DNA of 8,677 nucleotides from Alcanivorax sp. UBA4485 (GCA_002389055.1 DGNT01000097.1:16638-25314); one strand, 5' to 3'; numbered from the stretch's first letter, positions 1 through 8,280 are shown. Translations and numbers: made by a program. Notes: generated by a model from the sequence alone, not told the origin.

Positions 1-1122
1 CGCGCCCGGGCCATTGAACAACTGCGCCGCCGGGCTCTGGATTTGTACCAGTCCTGGGGCTATGAGCTGGTGTATCCGCCGCTGATCGAATTCCTGGAGT
101 CCCTGCTTAACGGCGCCGGCCGTGATCTGGAGCGTGATACCTTCAAAATCACCGACCAGCTCACCGGACGTTTGATGGGCGTGCGCGCGGACATGACCCC
201 GCAGGTGGCGCGCATCGACGCCCACAGCCTGCGTCGCAACGCGCCCACCCGTTTGTGTTACTGCTCCACGGCGCTGCGCGCCCGGCCCACCCAGGTGGGC
301 GGCACCCGGCTGCCCTACCAGCTGGGTGTTGAGCTGTTCGGCCACGCCGGCGGCGACAGCGATCTGGAAGTGATCCTGCTGATGGGCGAGACCCTGGCCC
401 TGGCCGGCGCCAGCGACAAAGTGGTGCTGGACCTGGGGCACGTGGGCATTTTCCGCGCCCTGGTGGACGCCTGCGATCTGGACGCCGCCGCCCAGGCGAC
501 CCTGGAAGACATCTACCTGCGCAAAGCGCGCACTGAGCTGAGCCGTTTCCTGGACGGCCAGGCCCTGCCGGATGCCGCCGCGCGGGCGCTGGCGGCCTTG
601 CCGTTCCTGGACGGCGATACCGGCGTGTTCGCCCAGGCCCGTAGCCTGCTGGCGGACTTCCCGGACGCCACCCAAGCGCTCGCCGATCTGGAGCGGCTGG
701 TGTCGGTGCTCGCCGAGCGCGGCCTGGAGGTGCACCTGGATCTGGGCGAACTGCGCGGCTATCACTACCACACCGGCTGTGTGTTTGCCGTCTACCTGCC
801 TGGTGACAGCGAGCCGCTGGCCAAGGGCGGCCGCTACGATCACATCGGTGAAGTGTTCGGCCGGGCGCGCCCGGCCACCGGCTTCAGCGCCGACCTGAAG
901 AAACTCGCTTCGCTGGCGCCGGTGCCGCGCGCCGGTGCGGTGCTCGCCCGCGGTGAGCTGGCGGACGCCGGCTTTGCCGCCCGCGTGGCGGAACTGCGCG
1001 CCGAGGGCGAGCGCGTGGTGCTGGCTCTGGCCGGCGCCGATAACGACCCCGCTGAATTGGGGTGCGACCGTGAGCTGGTGTCCGCCGGCGACGGCTGGAC
1101 CCTGCAATCCATTTCCTCCTGA
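1..1122 (+). CDS. hisZ: ATP phosphoribosyltransferase regulatory subunit HisZ, 5' end cut by window
   Basis: HisZ is a catalytically inactive homologue of histidyl-tRNA synthetase. It pairs with the short form of HisG in the first step of histidine synthesis (ATP plus PRPP) in the cytoplasm. The frame is open from base 1, with 373 codons visible before TGA at 1120-1122. Family members are about 390 residues, so roughly 20 N-terminal residues lie outside the window. The TTG at 43 is internal, because family-like sequence (AIEQLRRRALDLYQSWGYE) continues upstream of it. Class II synthetase-fold signatures include RADMTPQVARID and, later, ELRGYHYHTGCVF. The latter sits where a true HisRS has its RGLDYYTG histidine-binding motif, which argues for HisZ over HisS. 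purA follows after 19 bases, so the two are probably co-transcribed, as in the hflX-hflK-hflC-hisZ-purA order known from pseudomonads. Confidence 0.95.
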   Translation, partial: RARAIEQLRRRALDLYQSWGYELVYPPLIEFLESLLNGAGRDLERDTFKITDQLTGRLMGVRADMTPQVARIDAHSLRRNAPTRLCYCSTALRARPTQVGGTRLPYQLGVELFGHAGGDSDLEVILLMGETLALAGASDKVVLDLGHVGIFRALVDACDLDAAAQATLEDIYLRKARTELSRFLDGQALPDAAARALAALPFLDGDTGVFAQARSLLADFPDATQALADLERLVSVLAERGLEVHLDLGELRGYHYHTGCVFAVYLPGDSEPLAKGGRYDHIGEVFGRARPATGFSADLKKLASLAPVPRAGAVLARGELADAGFAARVAELRAEGERVVLALAGADNDPAELGCDRELVSAGDGWTLQSISS

Positions 1123-1141
1123 CAGGCCAAAGCGAACAGCC

Positions 1142-2434
<1,293 letters not shown>

Positions 2435-2505
2435 GTCGGCGGTCATAAAGCGGTAACTCGGAGGCAGTAGCCTGCGCCGGTGCATCTTGCAAGCCGGGGC
2501 CAGCC

Positions 2506-4164
2506 ATGCGATCCGTTTTACCGCTCACTTTGTTTATTATTTCTATGGCCGCCTTCCTTGGAGGCTGTGGCGAAAGCGCCGCCAGTGGCTCTGATTTGCC
2601 GTCCGTGCCGGTGGACCAGCGAGTGCCCGTCAGTAGCGAGCGAATCACCAATCTGGAAGCGCCGGTCCCGGCCCAGTGTTATACGCGCACTGAAGACCGC
2701 TTCAATCCCTGCTATACCTGCCATCAACTCTACGACCGGCAAACAGATGACCGGATGAATGAGCTGGATGACGGCAGCCTCCAAGGCGGGTACATGTTCT
2801 CGGAGGAAGGTGAGACCAATCACTGGCGTAATCTGTTCGAGGATCGTAATGATTGGCTGGCGAAGATCAGCGATGAACAGATTGTCGCGTACGTTAACAA
2901 GGAAAATTACACCGATCTGGCCGGAAGCCTGAGCCGCCGTGATTGGGCAGGATTTATTCCTGACCTTGAGAACTACCACCTTGGCGCGGAGGCGTTTGAT
3001 GAAAACGGCCTTGCGCGCGACGGCAGTGGTTGGGTGGCGTTTAACTATAAGCCCTTCCCTGGCACTTTCTGGCCGACCAACGGCAGCACCGATGACGTCT
3101 TGATTCGCTTACCGAAGACATTCCGGGAGGATAGCGGTAAGCCCGATGACGAGGTGTACCTGCTCAACCTGTCCCTGTTGGAAATGGTCATCAAACAGCA
3201 GGAGCGTATATCCATTCCGCCTATCGATGAAAATACCGTAAAAACGGACCTCGATGGTAATGGCGAACTGAGTTCAGGCGTGGATACTCTGGTCTGGCGT
3301 AGCCATTACATGGGCGATGCAAGCGACATAGGCGTGGCGCATCAACAATACCCGGAGGGCACCGAGTTTATGCATTCGGTGCGCTATGTGGGCGTCGCGG
3401 AAGATGGGGGCATTCACATTCCCGAGCGCATGAAAGAACTGCGCTACATGCGAAAGATCCGCGAAATCGAGCCCTATGACCTGAAAAGCCGGTACGCGCG
3501 TGAGCGCAAGGACAAGAATTTGGGGTTGTTGCCTGAGTTCGTGGACCATCGGGAAGAGGGTATGGAAAACGGGCTCGGTTGGATGCTTCAAGGTTATATT
3601 GAGGATTATGACGGTGCTTTGCGACCGCAAACCCATGAGGAAACACGCTTCTGCATGGGCTGTCACTCCGCCGTTGGCGTTACTATCGATCAGACATTCG
3701 CTTTTGCCCGCAAGGTCGATGGTGCCCGTGGTTGGGGGTACATCGATACTCGCGGCATGCCGGATGCGCCCAATATCAGCGAGCCGAATGGTGAAATCCT
3801 CAACTATCTGAAACGTGCCGGGGGGGGGGGCAGCGAGTTCCGGGAAAATCCGGAAATGGTTTCCCGCTGGTACAACGATGATGGAAGCGTTAACGAAGCC
3901 AAGGTTCGTTCGGCGGACGTCCATACTTTGATCTCCCCATCCCCGGAAAGAGCGCTCAAGCTTAATAAGGCTTATGCACATATTGTCCGTCATCAAAGCT
4001 ACATCTACGGCCGTGACGCGACCTGGGATCCGGCTCGTAACGTGTTTAAGGAAGTGGACGAATCCGAGCCGCCGTTGCCAAGGAAATTCCGGTTCTACCA
4101 TTGGGATCTGCGCTTGGACTGGTCTTCCGCTGCGGGTAATAAAAGCATTGCCGAACTGAAATAA
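2506..4164 (+). CDS. Two-haem c-type cytochrome lipoprotein, family not recognised
   Basis: The 552-residue product has a lipoprotein signal (hydrophobic residues 4-18, lipobox LGGC with Cys21), so it should be anchored in the cell envelope after Sec export. Two CxxCH haem c attachment motifs are visible: CYTCH at 69-73 and CMGCH at 383-387, about 310 residues apart, which suggests two haem-bearing regions. A calcium-loop-like stretch (DLDGNGE, 248-254) lies between them, but the last position of a standard EF-hand loop does not fit. The middle is rich in Trp, Tyr and acidic residues. The ATG at 2506 is chosen because the signal peptide begins there; the Shine-Dalgarno is poor. It starts 71 bases after purA, and the phoX-like gene starts 74 bases after it, also as a lipoprotein, so the two may form an operon. 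An electron-transfer role follows from the haem motifs; partner and substrate are unknown. G+C is lower than in purA (32 of 60 at 2881-2940). An 11-G run lies within it. Confidence 0.85.
   Translation: MRSVLPLTLFIISMAAFLGGCGESAASGSDLPSVPVDQRVPVSSERITNLEAPVPAQCYTRTEDRFNPCYTCHQLYDRQTDDRMNELDDGSLQGGYMFSEEGETNHWRNLFEDRNDWLAKISDEQIVAYVNKENYTDLAGSLSRRDWAGFIPDLENYHLGAEAFDENGLARDGSGWVAFNYKPFPGTFWPTNGSTDDVLIRLPKTFREDSGKPDDEVYLLNLSLLEMVIKQQERISIPPIDENTVKTDLDGNGELSSGVDTLVWRSHYMGDASDIGVAHQQYPEGTEFMHSVRYVGVAEDGGIHIPERMKELRYMRKIREIEPYDLKSRYARERKDKNLGLLPEFVDHREEGMENGLGWMLQGYIEDYDGALRPQTHEETRFCMGCHSAVGVTIDQTFAFARKVDGARGWGYIDTRGMPDAPNISEPNGEILNYLKRAGGGGSEFRENPEMVSRWYNDDGSVNEAKVRSADVHTLISPSPERALKLNKAYAHIVRHQSYIYGRDATWDPARNVFKEVDESEPPLPRKFRFYHWDLRLDWSSAAGNKSIAELK
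3820..3830 (+). repeat. Homopolymer run of 11 G inside the cytochrome gene
   Basis: Eleven consecutive G bases encode the glycines of an AGGGGS stretch at about residues 438-443 of the cytochrome lipoprotein. The frame is open through the run at this length. A change of one or two bases would truncate the protein after the second haem motif. Runs of this length are prone to polymerase slippage and also to sequencing error. Confidence 0.95.
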
Positions 4165-4238
4165 ATCTAACGCCTAACAGAAACAAGGGTTGTTCAAACT
4201 CCAGGTTCCAAGTTCTCGACTGGTGGGAGAAAGACCCA

Positions 4239-5912
4239 ATGACTGTATCCATGAACAAGAAGCTTTTGGTGCTTGCTGTGGGCGCGGCGGCAACCTTGTC
4301 CGGTTGCGGCGGTGATAGCAGCAGCAATCGAGATGATGGCGCGGGCGGCGGCGGTGCTGCCCCGCTGACCCGGCTGGCCACGATCCCATTGGGGGCGGAA
4401 GTGACCGGCGTGGAAGTCGGTGCGGGCGGTGATGTGTTCTTTAACGTACAACACCCCTCCGATACCTTGCCCGGCGACGAAAATAAGGCGGCTGTCGGTG
4501 TCTGGGCCGGAGTGAATATTAACGAGTTGCCCGCAGACCTGGAGTCCGTCTCCGTGCCGGATCCGGAGAGCGATGACGCCAAGACTACCCGCGTCGCTAT
4601 GGGCAGCTACCAGGTGCTCGGTCGTGAAGGCGACGACTACGCCGGCGGCATTCCGTTCGGCCTGGGGAACATAACCAATGCGGATGGCGATGCCGCGATC
4701 AAACAATCCAACAATCCGGATTATAACGCCTTCATCGCCAGCAATGACGATGGCAGCGAAGGTTACCTGTTCACCGCCTGGGAAGATCGTCCCGGTGGCG
4801 TAACTCGGATGTCCTTGGCCCGAAACGGTGACGACTGGATGGTCAATGACGCCATGAACATCGACTTCAGCGATGTGAATGGCACCATGATCAATTGCTT
4901 CGGTAGTGTCACCCCTTGGGGAACACCCATGACCTCCGAAGAAAACTATGAGGCTGAGAATACGCAGCACTGGAACGATGATCAGTACTCCGGTGGTTAC
5001 CCCAACTACGCCGACGTGAAGAAAATCCAGGATTACCTGGGCGGCACCTATCCCAACCCTTATGACTACGGCTATATCGCCGAGCTAACCCAACCGCAAT
5101 CAGCCGCTCCGGTGCCGGTGAAACACTTCTCCATGGGCCGTTTCGCCCACGAAAACCCGGTGATCATGCCAGACGAAAAAACTGTCTATCTAACCGATGA
5201 TGGCGGTAACAAGGGGTTCTATAAGTTTATAGCCGATACCGCGGGTGATCTCTCAGCCGGTACCTTGTACGCCGCGAAGGTGGTGCAAGATGAGACCGAC
5301 GATAGTAGCACCGCTGGCTTCGACATCTCCTGGATCGAACTGGCCAACGCCAGCAATGCGGACATCGAAGGCTGGATCCGGGAATACGACGGCATCGATG
5401 AAGGTGACTACGTCGCCGACGAAACCAGCTACATCAGCGACGAGGACATCGCCGCCTGGGCCAACGGGGAAGCCGCCGACGACCGAGTCGCCTTTCTGGA
5501 AACCTTGAAAGCCGCGGCTGCTAAAGGCGCCACCGTTGAGTTCAATAAGATGGAAGGCATCAACATCAACCTGGCCGGCGCGGAAAGCGGTGAAGTACCG
5601 TTCATGTATGTGGGCATGGCCGACGTGGCCGGATCCATGGCCGATGAGGAAGGTGACATCCAGGTAACGGAGAACCGTTGCGGCATCGTTTACCGGTTCC
5701 CGCTAGAAGCGAACTACAACGTGTCCCGCATGGAGCCGGCCGTGGTCGGTGGCCCCTACAATGGTAGCGCCACGGGTGACCGCTGCTCCGTCAACAATAT
5801 CGCTCAGCCGGACAACGTGCTGGTTTTGGACGATGGGCGACTGTTGATCGGTGAGGACTCCGGTAACCATATCAATAACATGCTGTGGGTCTATAGCCCA
5901 GGCGCCGAGTAA
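4239..5912 (+). CDS. PhoX-like (DUF839) beta-propeller lipoprotein, putative phosphatase
   Basis: PhoX enzymes are calcium- and iron-dependent beta-propeller alkaline phosphatases that release phosphate from organic esters outside the cytoplasm. This 557-residue protein has a lipoprotein signal ending in LSGC (Cys23), then a Gly/Ser/Asp linker (24-41). PhoX-type motifs follow in order: INCFGSVTPWGTPMTSEEN (218-236), which keeps the Cys220 and paired Glu234-235 that are metal ligands in known PhoX; MGRFAHE (299-305); YLTDD (317-321); GTLYAAK (341-347); KGATVEFNKMEG (429-440); and QPDNVLVLDDGRLLIGED (523-540). ATG 4239 is preceded by GGGAG at 4225-4229, nine bases away; ATG 4251 (Met5) is a possible alternative. 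Classical PhoX is Tat-exported with a twin-arginine signal, but here only NKK is present, so Sec export is inferred. An acidic segment (about 350-425) separates conserved blocks. Fold assignment is firm; phosphatase activity is unproven, and another hydrolase or binding role is possible. Confidence 0.85.
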   Translation: MTVSMNKKLLVLAVGAAATLSGCGGDSSSNRDDGAGGGGAAPLTRLATIPLGAEVTGVEVGAGGDVFFNVQHPSDTLPGDENKAAVGVWAGVNINELPADLESVSVPDPESDDAKTTRVAMGSYQVLGREGDDYAGGIPFGLGNITNADGDAAIKQSNNPDYNAFIASNDDGSEGYLFTAWEDRPGGVTRMSLARNGDDWMVNDAMNIDFSDVNGTMINCFGSVTPWGTPMTSEENYEAENTQHWNDDQYSGGYPNYADVKKIQDYLGGTYPNPYDYGYIAELTQPQSAAPVPVKHFSMGRFAHENPVIMPDEKTVYLTDDGGNKGFYKFIADTAGDLSAGTLYAAKVVQDETDDSSTAGFDISWIELANASNADIEGWIREYDGIDEGDYVADETSYISDEDIAAWANGEAADDRVAFLETLKAAAAKGATVEFNKMEGININLAGAESGEVPFMYVGMADVAGSMADEEGDIQVTENRCGIVYRFPLEANYNVSRMEPAVVGGPYNGSATGDRCSVNNIAQPDNVLVLDDGRLLIGEDSGNHINNMLWVYSPGAE

Positions 5913-5924
5913 GCATCGGCGGAG

Positions 5925-5959
5925 AAGCGTCCCGCTGCTTCGGTGGCGGGGCGTTTTTT
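5925..5959 (+). terminator. Rho-independent terminator after the phoX-like gene
   Basis: The stem CGTCCCGC (5928-5935) pairs with GCGGGGCG (5946-5953), with one G-U pair. Flanking AA/TT can extend it. The loop contains a C(UUCG)G tetraloop (5938-5943), and six T follow at 5954-5959. It begins 13 bases after the stop codon and is oriented to end the cytochrome/phoX-like transcript. Confidence 0.88.
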
Positions 5960-5973
5960 GATCGGCGAATGGC

Positions 5974-6199
5974 CCATTTCTTGCGGCGGCGGGTGATCAC
6001 GATCAGGGCGATGGTTGAGGCCCAGAGCGCCGGCGGGGAACAGCAGCAGCATGCGCTCGCGGCGTTTGGCCCTCTCGAGCTGAGCGCCGGCTTTCTGGAT
6101 TTCCGGGTGTATGGCCTGGTCGTCCTGCTCCTGCGGGGCCGTCGGGGTGGCTGCACTCAAACCCAGGGTGAAGGTCAGATAGAGGGCCGCGCCCCGGGG
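5974..6199 (-). pseudogene. Decayed copy of the small membrane-protein gene found intact at 8442-8666
   Basis: Read on the minus strand this matches the intact gene at 8442-8666: LGLSAATPTAPQEQDDQ against LGLSVATPVAAQEQADQ, then near-identical AQLERAKRRERMLLLFPAGALG. Three lesions are visible. The position of the start codon (6197-6199) reads CCC, and no nearby in-frame ATG precedes the homology. One extra base near 6016-6024, relative to the other copy, shifts the frame between PAGALG and TIALIVITRRR. The stop TAG of the intact copy is TGG here (5974-5976), so the shifted frame runs on through the terminator into the phoX-like gene. Homology fades within the signal-peptide part (about 6164-6199). 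The remnant converges on the phoX-like gene, and its 5' side faces the AT-rich insert. It probably makes no functional protein. Confidence 0.8.
5984..6015. repeat. Direct repeat, copy 1 (32 bp exact core)
   Basis: These 32 bases recur exactly at 8452-8483. They are the best-conserved part of a longer imperfect direct repeat (about 5981-6163 and 8449-8630) created by the two copies of the small membrane-protein gene. Other exact blocks include a 20-base segment around GGCTTTCTGGATTTCCGGGT. The core contains the palindrome GTGATCAC. Confidence 0.9.
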
Positions 6200-6224
6200 C
6201 TGGCCGAGTCCGACCGAGAAACAA

Positions 6225-6237
6225 AACGGGCTCCGTT
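6225..6237 (-). terminator. Possible small minus-strand terminator beside the decayed gene
   Basis: AACGG (6225-6229) and CCGTT (6233-6237) form a 5-bp stem with a 3-base loop. Read on the minus strand the stem is followed by TTGTTT, an intrinsic-terminator-like layout; read on the plus strand no T run follows. The stem is short, so this is tentative. No minus-strand gene now lies immediately upstream of it. Confidence 0.3.
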
Positions 6238-6477
6238 CAGGATATCACCTTTAACTACGATATCGTTTAAGAGTAACTATCTCCCGCAGTCGGAGTGGTG
6301 GCTGTTGCTATGGCATTTGAAGCAACGTCTTGATGGGTACTGCCTAACAACCTCAATGCCGAGCTTTAATAAAATCTTAACAGAAATTTCAGGACGCAGA
6401 AGCTTTTCTTCTCGTAAAAACATAATTGTTTAATGAAGCACGTCAATGATGGGGTGTGGCCAGAGGAGAATGAAGTG
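6238..6477. other. AT-richer leader ahead of the three-gene operon
   Basis: No gene is supported here. Base composition changes from GC-rich to AT-richer near 6230-6240, probably the left edge of the insert. A promoter for the downstream operon must lie here unless it is read from outside, but no convincing -35/-10 pair with normal spacing was found. TAAAAT (6370-6375) and CATAAT (6421-6426) are possible -10 boxes without good -35 partners. A short inverted repeat GTTGCT/AGCAAC lies at 6304-6309 and 6321-6326. The strong terminator after the phoX-like gene makes readthrough from the left unlikely. Confidence 0.5.
6464..6468 (+). promoter_or_regulatory. Shine-Dalgarno AGGAG that fixes the start of the first insert gene
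   Basis: AGGAG lies nine bases before ATG 6478. It selects that start over the in-frame ATG at 6433, which lacks such a site and would add 15 charged residues before the signal peptide. Confidence 0.75.
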
Positions 6478-6789
6478 ATGTCAAGGTTCTGTTTTTTAAT
6501 ATTCATGGTTTTGTGTTCTCCAGTATCTGCTGAAAGCATAAAAATAAAGATCACAGAGCTGTATGAGACTGAAATGGGGTTCTACATTCTTGGTGAATCA
6601 CTTACTAACCCGTGTTTAGAGCAGTCATTAGAATTCTATTTCCCTAACGATATTCTTGATTCCGGCGCTGTTTATGAGGCTACAAATGCTTTCTTTGAAA
6701 AGAAAGCGTTAAGCATTGTTTACAGCGACCAAAAGCTTCTTTGTGAGGACGGGGAAATGTATAGCATGGAGGTAATAAGTAATGATTAG
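6478..6789 (+). CDS. Small exported protein, first gene of the insert operon (function unknown)
   Basis: The predicted product is 103 residues. Residues 1-18 (MSRFCFLIFMVLCSPVSA) form a typical Sec signal peptide, leaving a mature protein of about 85 residues with exactly two cysteines, Cys46 and Cys89, well placed for a disulfide. The mature part begins with an alternating beta-like stretch (IKIKITELY). It then carries NPC, an aromatic strand LEFYF, and a probable helix AVYEATNAFFEKKAL before the second cysteine near the end. This order, strand-Cys-strand-(VY helix)-Cys-strand, resembles the third gene of the same operon and fits the general pattern of small two-cysteine secreted proteins in gammaproteobacteria; that comparison is from memory. 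No known family was recognised. Its end overlaps the next start by eight bases, indicating translational coupling. The DNA is strikingly AT-rich (33% GC at 6481-6540), consistent with acquisition by transfer. Confidence 0.75.
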   Translation: MSRFCFLIFMVLCSPVSAESIKIKITELYETEMGFYILGESLTNPCLEQSLEFYFPNDILDSGAVYEATNAFFEKKALSIVYSDQKLLCEDGEMYSMEVISND

Positions 6790-7840
6790 GCAGATACAGA
6801 TAGTTAGTCTCCTTGTTATCATTTTTTCGGCTAGTAGCGCACAGTCTAAAACAGTAGATATAACTGTAGGTGAGATATCGAATTTTTTGACTTCCGATCC
6901 TTATGGAGAGCTCTCTCAATACCTGTGGTCTGATTACTTATCCTCATTAAGGGATAAAGGTGTGCTGTTCGCCGACGGGGGGATCCTGTTTTATAAGTCA
7001 TTCTCCGGCGGAAAGCATCATTGTGGTTCGACTAAGCACTCTTGGTATGTTAATGCGCGAGCTTATATCGGAAACAGTTCGGATCTATGGTTGATGTACG
7101 ACGCTTTGAACGAGCCAGTCCGCGTCGGAATTAATATTGATGGAAGCCTTCGATTTGATGGAAATGCGACTTTTAGGCCAAGCACTTCGATATTGGGTAA
7201 GTGCGTGCGTTATGACAAGGTGAAAGTGAACCTTGATATGCCCAATCTACCTTTAAGTGCCTCTATATATGCCGTAATTAATATTAATCCATCTATTATA
7301 CCGAGAGGGGTGTCTCAGTCCGGTCGTACAGAAGTGGTGATCGAGCCAACTGGCATTCTTCGAGTCAGTATCGATTCTTATGGAGATCCTGACATAGATG
7401 CTGACATAGATGCTCATGGAGGGGTTGGGGCTATTGTGGGGGCTATCTTCGGGGCGCCTATAGCTGGTTTTCTTACTGAAATCGGTTTGGCTGAAGTCGG
7501 TGGCGACTACGTGGCTGATGAGGTCGAAGATAGAATTATCGACTACCTTGAGGACATCCATTCGGCGCCCGTGCAGTATAATTTTTCTTCAAAATTAGGT
7601 GGTAGACAGGTTTTCCTGGTTCCGGACCTGAGTTCGCTTAGCGGCGTCCAAGTATCATCGATCATATCTTCTGAAGGCTTTTTTATGTTGATGCCAGATA
7701 TTTACGCAGCATATCAAAATAATGATGCGGAGGATCTTATGGCTCATCTTATGGTTTATGGAAGAAGTAACGAAACAGATCAGCTCCGAAAGGCTAATGG
7801 ATACAGTGCTGCAATGTATGTGGCAGTTATGGGTTATTAA
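6782..7840 (+). CDS. Exported 352-aa protein with a glycine-rich hydrophobic segment, central gene of the insert operon (function unknown)
   Basis: The start lies inside the end of the preceding gene (eight-base overlap), with GGAGG at 6768-6772 nine bases upstream. Residues 1-22 form a Sec signal peptide (hydrophobic core VSLLVIIF, small residues ASSA before the likely cut). The mature protein has two cysteines, Cys81 and Cys141, probably a disulfide. Residues about 85-200 look beta-rich (ARAYIG, VRVGINIDGSLRF, VKVNLDM, SIYAVININ, TEVVIEPTGILRVSID). An acidic repeat DIDADIDA (204-211) leads into a Gly/Ala-rich hydrophobic stretch, about 213-238 (GGVGAIVGAIFGAPIAGFLT), with repeated small residues suited to helix packing in a membrane. 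A charged helix (VADEVEDRIIDYLEDI, 244-259) follows. The remainder, to VAVMGY at the C-terminus, is mixed. No family was recognised. A membrane-active, lipid-binding or pore-type effector is conceivable but unproven. Confidence 0.78.
   Translation: MIRQIQIVSLLVIIFSASSAQSKTVDITVGEISNFLTSDPYGELSQYLWSDYLSSLRDKGVLFADGGILFYKSFSGGKHHCGSTKHSWYVNARAYIGNSSDLWLMYDALNEPVRVGINIDGSLRFDGNATFRPSTSILGKCVRYDKVKVNLDMPNLPLSASIYAVININPSIIPRGVSQSGRTEVVIEPTGILRVSIDSYGDPDIDADIDAHGGVGAIVGAIFGAPIAGFLTEIGLAEVGGDYVADEVEDRIIDYLEDIHSAPVQYNFSSKLGGRQVFLVPDLSSLSGVQVSSIISSEGFFMLMPDIYAAYQNNDAEDLMAHLMVYGRSNETDQLRKANGYSAAMYVAVMGY
7391..7414 (+). repeat. Tandem 12-bp duplication inside the central insert gene
   Basis: GACATAGATGCT occurs twice back to back and encodes the DIDADIDA repeat just before the glycine-rich hydrophobic segment. 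The length is a multiple of three, so it looks like an in-frame duplication. Confidence 0.9.
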
Positions 7841-7855
7841 TAGTGGAGGCAGGGT

Positions 7856-8266
7856 ATGAAATTTTTTAATAGTGGAGCGTTTTTCTGGGTTGGGATGCTA
7901 GTGCTGATGCCGAAGTTGTCGACGGCAGATCCCGACGGGCCGTACTCGTATTATGAAGAGCTTGCTGGCATAAATATTATGTCGGTGTCAGAGCAAGGAA
8001 TGGATGGTACTTTCACTGTGGAGTTTGATTCCAGTGTGGAGGGATTCTCCTGTAAATCGGTCAACGGGGGGACGGGCTTGATAACCTTCAATACAGAAAG
8101 CCTGAGATCGGCAGATATGGTCTATGCGTTTATCGTTAATGCCTTGATGAACGATAAGCTATCTGTGCTTAGTGTGAAAGTGCGTGTCGATGAGCAGTGG
8201 GACTCTGGAGCGATAGAGACAGTATCCTGTGAAGTTGAAGGTGTCTCTTTTACTCCCAGTGTCTGA
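7856..8266 (+). CDS. Small exported protein, third gene of the insert operon (function unknown)
   Basis: The product is 136 residues, starting 15 bases after the central gene with GGAGG at 7845-7849, six bases upstream. Residues 1-24 look like a Sec signal peptide (hydrophobic FFWVGMLVLM, cut near STA/DPD). The mature part is about 112 residues with two cysteines, Cys66 and Cys125. The order of elements recalls the first gene: a strand region around GTFTVEFDS, then Cys66, a strand LITFN, a probable helix with MVYAFIVNALMNDKL (88-102), an alternating strand VKVRVDE, then Cys125 close to the C-terminus. In both proteins a VY pair lies 20-24 residues after the first mature cysteine, and a lysine follows about ten residues later. 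That similarity is by eye only. No known family was recognised. Same-strand, near-contiguous spacing puts it in one transcript with the two genes before it. Confidence 0.75.
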   Translation: MKFFNSGAFFWVGMLVLMPKLSTADPDGPYSYYEELAGINIMSVSEQGMDGTFTVEFDSSVEGFSCKSVNGGTGLITFNTESLRSADMVYAFIVNALMNDKLSVLSVKVRVDEQWDSGAIETVSCEVEGVSFTPSV

Positions 8267-8280
8267 GAATGACGTAGATA

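Noticed and set aside
43..45. TTG at 43 as the hisZ start
   Set aside because: The frame is open to base 1 and the sequence before TTG is typical HisZ N-terminal sequence, so the real start lies outside the window.
2461..2485. Small inverted repeat AGGC/GCCT after purA as a terminator
   Set aside because: It is only a 4-bp stem without a T run, too weak to support.
3274..4101. Minus-strand open frame (275 codons) inside the cytochrome gene
   Set aside because: It is antisense to a gene with haem motifs and a signal peptide, and has no motif or initiation site of its own.
4194..4970. Minus-strand open frame (258 codons) opposite the phoX-like gene
   Set aside because: It is antisense to a clearly conserved family and has no recognisable domain.
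6304..6360. Integron attC-like element before the insert operon (GCCTAAC plus a short inverted repeat)
   Set aside because: GCCTAAC fits half of an attC core, but no matching GTTRRRY partner with attC-like spacing was found, and the insert holds several genes in an operon rather than single-gene cassettes.
5969..6433. Plus-strand open frame of 154 codons across the decayed gene
   Set aside because: Its first half is the antisense of the membrane-protein remnant and its second half crosses the composition boundary; there is no ribosome site or coherent protein signature.
6433..6477. Upstream ATG at 6433 as start of the first insert gene
   Set aside because: It would place 15 polar residues before a clean signal peptide, and the AGGAG at 6464-6468 serves ATG 6478 instead.
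7837..7877. 12-bp direct repeat TTAATAGTGGAG (7837-7848 and 7866-7877) around the start of the third insert gene
   Set aside because: It is short, close together and in AT-rich sequence; no element boundary or regulatory logic could be attached to it.
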